A DNA stretch of 64,000 bases, taken from NCBI RefSeq assembly GCF_051297175.1, contig NZ_JBINNY010000001.1, positions 4,402,001-4,466,000 of the forward strand, given 5' to 3'. This DNA comes from Dryocola sp051297175 (lineage in GTDB: Bacteria > Pseudomonadota > Gammaproteobacteria > Enterobacterales > Enterobacteriaceae). Below the pieces are notes generated by a model, which saw nothing but the letters and a program-made list of their open reading frames with translations, did no database searches and was not told the origin of the DNA. Each line of letters starts with the position of its first letter. Position 1 is the stretch's first letter. Positions 63,231 to 64,000 of this stretch are shown piece by piece. A program made the position numbers and the translations under genes.

Positions 63231-63258
63231 ATTATACCTGTCGCTCGCTACCTTGCAA
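63231..63258 (-). promoter_or_regulatory. leuX promoter
   Basis: On the minus strand a -35 box TTGCAA (63258-63253) and a perfect -10 box TATAAT (63236-63231) are 16 bp apart. The -10 lies 27 bp before the tRNA 5' end. Confidence 0.8.
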
Positions 63259-63478
63259 GCTCCGCTCTGCGTAACTTGCGCTAACTGCTGAAAAATACAG
63301 CGCCTCACTCAATGTCCCTCTGACGCTGCTGCTCCGTTCTCTTACCGCGCCGCTTCACAAATTCACGAAATCTATTCCTGCGCCGTTTACATCACCTTTC
63401 ATTTGTTATGTGATCCCGTTACGGGTTTTAGTAATTACCCCCCCTTCTGCTTTGCCAAATCTTAACCAGGAATCGTGT

Positions 63479-64000
63479 ATGCGTTTTTACCAGGCCGACC
63501 CCACGCTTGAAAGCTACTGGCGCGGCGTCATCCTTTTTGGAAGCAACTTCGCAACTTACAAGTTTGCTCTGGCGCATGCGCTATACGACGTGGAGCGCCA
63601 TAACGCGCTTATCCTGCTTGAGGATCTGGCGGTGCCGTTCAGCAGGCACATCTGCGAACACCTGAAGCAGGCACCCAAGCAAATCCTCAACGTGAAAAAT
63701 CCCGGCAGGTTTCTTACCGCCTGCATGCAGTTCAATAACGGCGAGATATCCCCGGAGCAGCTCCGACAGATGACGGTGCGCTACGGGTTCTCGGTGGTGC
63801 TGGATAAGTTTCACAACGTGAAAGGCGGCGAAATCGAGAAGCGCTTTTACGTTAAGCAAGGCGGGGCGAGTAAAGCTATTTTTCTGACGGATGAGTTCTA
63901 TCGGCTCGCTGAATCTGCTCAGTTTGATAACCTGGTTCACGAAACGGACGCGCGCTGGCGCCTGGTGGAAAAGGCGTGGGAGATGGCGCTGCCGCCGAAA
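63479..64000 (+). CDS. Protein of uncertain family, possibly HNH-nuclease associated (partial, runs off window)
   Basis: From ATG at 63479 (CCAGGAATC upstream) an open frame of 174 residues continues past the right edge. The start (RFYQADPTLESYWRGVILFG then SNFATYKFALAHAL) reminds me of enterobacterial proteins annotated as HNH endonucleases, whose nuclease domain would lie beyond the window. No catalytic motif is visible here. It is divergent from leuX. Confidence 0.5.
   Translation, partial: MRFYQADPTLESYWRGVILFGSNFATYKFALAHALYDVERHNALILLEDLAVPFSRHICEHLKQAPKQILNVKNPGRFLTACMQFNNGEISPEQLRQMTVRYGFSVVLDKFHNVKGGEIEKRFYVKQGGASKAIFLTDEFYRLAESAQFDNLVHETDARWRLVEKAWEMALPPK

Overview
The window is chromosomal DNA of a member of the Enterobacteriaceae; the genus cannot be fixed from sequence alone. 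The evidence is tauABCD, murQ-murP, nepI, cdh, a yjjA-like gene, the tRNA-Leu(CAA) gene leuX, REP/BIME elements between genes, an ecp (E. coli common pilus type) operon and a Salmonella-type fim cluster. Most core genes are GC-rich. The fimbrial cluster at 45-52 kb, the helicase gene at 35-38 kb and especially the hsd genes at 55-62 kb look more AT-rich and are probably acquired.

Layout. 0-15 kb: end of a TetR regulator; a stand-alone SIR2-like protein (putative NAD-consuming defence protein); ohrR-ohr (organic peroxide stress); a phosphoethanolamine transferase overlapping a 38-residue membrane peptide gene; a DUF2501 gene; cdh; a LysR regulator divergent from adenine deaminase plus an NCS2 purine permease; a small lipoprotein; an M20 amidohydrolase plus MHS-type transporter with a divergent LysR regulator. 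15-24.5 kb: LuxR-type regulators resembling FimW and FimY, then fimZ, convergent with fimA-I-C-D-H-F (the adhesin closely resembles Salmonella FimH). 25.5-33 kb: ecpR-ecpABCDE followed by a second, opposite-strand EcpR paralogue. 33.5-45 kb: nepI, a UPF1-like SF1 helicase between identical 31-bp REP sequences, tauABCD, murQ-murP and a LeuO-like LysR regulator.

46-52 kb: a third chaperone-usher operon (two pilins, chaperone, usher, tip subunit). 52-64 kb: a hexapeptide acyltransferase, two tandem XRE regulator paralogues with matching palindromic operators, a Ner-like protein, then a restriction island beside leuX: an Mrr-type endonuclease, hsdM-hsdS-hsdR, an orphan ribbon-helix-helix protein and gene debris. 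A protein of uncertain family starts beyond leuX and runs off the window.

The main theme is surface adhesion: three fimbrial operons with at least six dedicated regulators, two of them sharing a 1-kb AT-rich divergent control region. The second theme is defence (SIR2, helicase, Mrr, type I restriction-modification). The least explained observations are a conserved four-cysteine motif in both EcpR paralogues, the duplicated XRE/operator module, the hairpin array between ecpA and ecpB, and the helicase framed by identical repeats.
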